Shown here: positions 63,237-64,000 of the stretch, piece by piece | Position numbering within the stretch: the first letter of the stretch is position 1 | Layout: every line of letters begins with the position of its first letter | Assembly (NCBI GenBank): GCA_048262715.1 | Contig: JBLXEV010000001.1 | Span: 372,001-436,000 of the forward strand | Origin: Albirhodobacter sp048262715 | Lineage (GTDB): Bacteria; Pseudomonadota; Alphaproteobacteria; Rhodobacterales; Rhodobacteraceae | Length of the DNA: 64,000 nt | Direction: 5' to 3' | Notes under the pieces: model-generated | Told to the model about the DNA's origin: nothing | Seen by the model: only the letters and a program-made list of their open reading frames with translations | The model's database searches: none | Made by a program: the position numbers and the translations under genes

Positions 63237-63689
63237 ATGGAGAATATAACTTTGGTGATCCGGCCTTTTGACGCGGCGACGGATCTGAAAAGACTATCCA
63301 ATATCTGGTTCGAAGCCTCAATGAAGGCGCATCCTTTCATCGGTGAGAAAAGGCTGATCGAACAGCGAGGGCTGATCGAAGGCGAGTACCTCCCGAAGGC
63401 GGAAACGTCAGTAGCTTGCCTTGACGGCGACGCTGTTGGGTTCATCAGCCTTTTGGGCAGTTTTATTGGCGGGATCTTCGTCGCGCCAGACAGGCAGGGC
63501 TTTGGCATCGGGCGCAAACTTATCGCCGATGCACTGGCTCGGAAGGGCGAACTGTCCCTAGAGGTCTACACCGAGAATGAGCAGGCCGTTCGCTTCTATG
63601 AAAAGCTCGGATTCCAAGAGATTTCTCGGCGTGCCATCGACGATTTCGGGTTTCCGTTCCCGAATGCGGCCCTGACTCTGAAAGGTTGA
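63237..63689 (+). CDS. GNAT N-acetyltransferase
   Basis: A 150-residue acetyltransferase of the GNAT fold. The acetyl-CoA site is in FVAPDRQGFGIGRKLIADAL (RxxGxG/A type), followed by LEVYTENEQAVRFYEKLGFQEI, typical of the family. ATG 63237 has GTGGAG upstream; the frame opens at 63213. GC content looks lower than the rest of the window, which suggests transfer. Acceptor substrate unknown. Confidence 0.88.
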   Translation: MENITLVIRPFDAATDLKRLSNIWFEASMKAHPFIGEKRLIEQRGLIEGEYLPKAETSVACLDGDAVGFISLLGSFIGGIFVAPDRQGFGIGRKLIADALARKGELSLEVYTENEQAVRFYEKLGFQEISRRAIDDFGFPFPNAALTLKG

Positions 63690-63694
63690 AAACA

Positions 63695-63727
63695 GGTCGG
63701 GCGGGGCTTTCATCGCCTTGCCCGACC
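63695..63727 (-). terminator. Hairpin between GNAT gene and trhO
   Basis: An 8-bp GC-rich stem (63695-63702 with 63720-63727) has a 17-base loop. On the minus strand it runs into TGTTTTC, so it probably terminates transcription coming from trhO, about 118 bases away. The long loop lowers confidence. Confidence 0.45.
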
Positions 63728-63844
63728 GCCGAGCGCGACGGTAGTTTTGAGCGCTCAGCAGGCTTTTATCTGGGATCGATGGCGGCGACGCAGGACATCC
63801 GCCCATCGATCACGAATACCCGTGCCGCGCCTAATTGCGCGCGG

Positions 63845-64000
63845 TCAGGATTCCGCCCTGCCGATATGTTTCTCGCCGCGCGCTTTGGCCAAGGCGATCT
63901 GCTTTACCCGCTCGCGGAAGCGTTCGCGGTCGGCATCCGAGTAATCGGGCAGACAGCGGTGGCAGCTCACCCCGTCCTCGAACTCGGGGCGCAGCTTGTC
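63845..64000 (-). CDS. trhO: tRNA uridine hydroxylase TrhO, C-terminal end
   Basis: The last 51 codons of a gene whose start lies beyond the right edge. The frame is open to base 64000 and ends in TGA at 63845-63847. The C-terminal pattern GVSCHRCLPDYSDADRERFRERVKQIALA followed by ARGEKHIG is the usual end of the rhodanese-domain protein TrhO (YceA/UPF0176), which hydroxylates U34 of tRNA. The rhodanese domain with its active Cys is outside the window, so the name rests on the tail alone. Confidence 0.78.
   Translation of the reverse strand, partial: DKLRPEFEDGVSCHRCLPDYSDADRERFRERVKQIALAKARGEKHIGRAES

Noticed and set aside
63747..63944. A plus-strand 65-codon frame at the right edge
   Set aside because: It is antisense to the 3' end of trhO, which has the better-supported protein pattern on the minus strand.

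Overview
The window is a 64 kb piece of a GC-rich alphaproteobacterial chromosome, most likely from the order Rhodobacterales (Rhodobacter/Paracoccus/Thioclava-like; the genus cannot be fixed from sequence reading alone). Pointers are the petP-petR-petABC cluster for the cytochrome bc1 complex, gltD placed upstream of gltB with a secreted protein between them, a DUF2794 gene, an IalB-family protein, an mbfA gene behind an Irr-type iron box, and dense head-to-tail genes with ATGA overlaps. I see no insertion sequence, prophage, CRISPR array, rRNA or tRNA gene.

Layout. 1-6.3 kb: glutamate synthase (gltD fragment, secreted protein, gltB). 6.4-10.3 kb: mtgA, a glutathione transferase, queG, a DMT exporter and a 67-residue protein. 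10.4-15.6 kb: ilvE, divergent from petP-petR and petABC. 15.7-18.9 kb: thiBPQ behind a TPP riboswitch, divergent from aroC. 20.2-22.8 kb: a WYL regulator and a glutathione transferase sharing an operator-like palindrome, then frmA. 22.9-27.9 kb: a small lipoprotein, an intergenic stretch with strong hairpins, DUF2794, an NlpC/P60 plus M17 peptidase pair, and a beta-carbonic anhydrase. 27.9-33.6 kb: a DUF4139 protein, asd, an MFS permease and the comF-grxC-nitrilase-marR operon. 34.4-38.4 kb: a methyltransferase with hemH, then two L,D-transpeptidases around a CAP-domain lipoprotein. 38.5-45.1 kb: a five-gene operon (hslO, Nudix, tRNA nucleotidyltransferase, ABC exporter, RNA methyltransferase) and a divergent Nudix gene. 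45.2-53.2 kb: a four-gene type I secretion operon that exports its own large Ig-repeat surface adhesin. 53.3-64 kb: mltB-type lytic enzyme, dapD, a LOG protein, rlmN, ialB, the fghA operon, an AEC transporter, mbfA, a less GC-rich pair with a GNAT enzyme, and the 3' end of trhO.

The most distinctive locus is 45.2-53.2 kb. A 1074-residue cysteine-free adhesin has a BapA-type N-terminal domain, about 120 residues of Thr-Asp-X tripeptides encoded by a DNA minisatellite, six Ig-like repeats and no RTX repeats. It is followed directly by its own outer-membrane factor (a predicted lipoprotein), an ABC exporter with a degenerate C39 domain and a membrane fusion protein. It resembles what I recall of the BapA biofilm system of Paracoccus, but the Thr-Asp repeat region looks unusual. 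Other points to check are a low-complexity insertion inside the DNA-binding domain of PetR, a structured intergenic region at 23.27-23.51 kb, and several clean regulatory sites (TPP riboswitch, Irr box, CtrA-like site, WYL-regulator palindrome).

Genes that probably work together: fghA and frmA are the two steps of glutathione-dependent formaldehyde oxidation, but lie about 37 kb apart. mtgA, mltB, two L,D-transpeptidases, NlpC/P60, dapD and asd all serve peptidoglycan synthesis or remodelling. thiBPQ and its riboswitch form a complete thiamine uptake unit.
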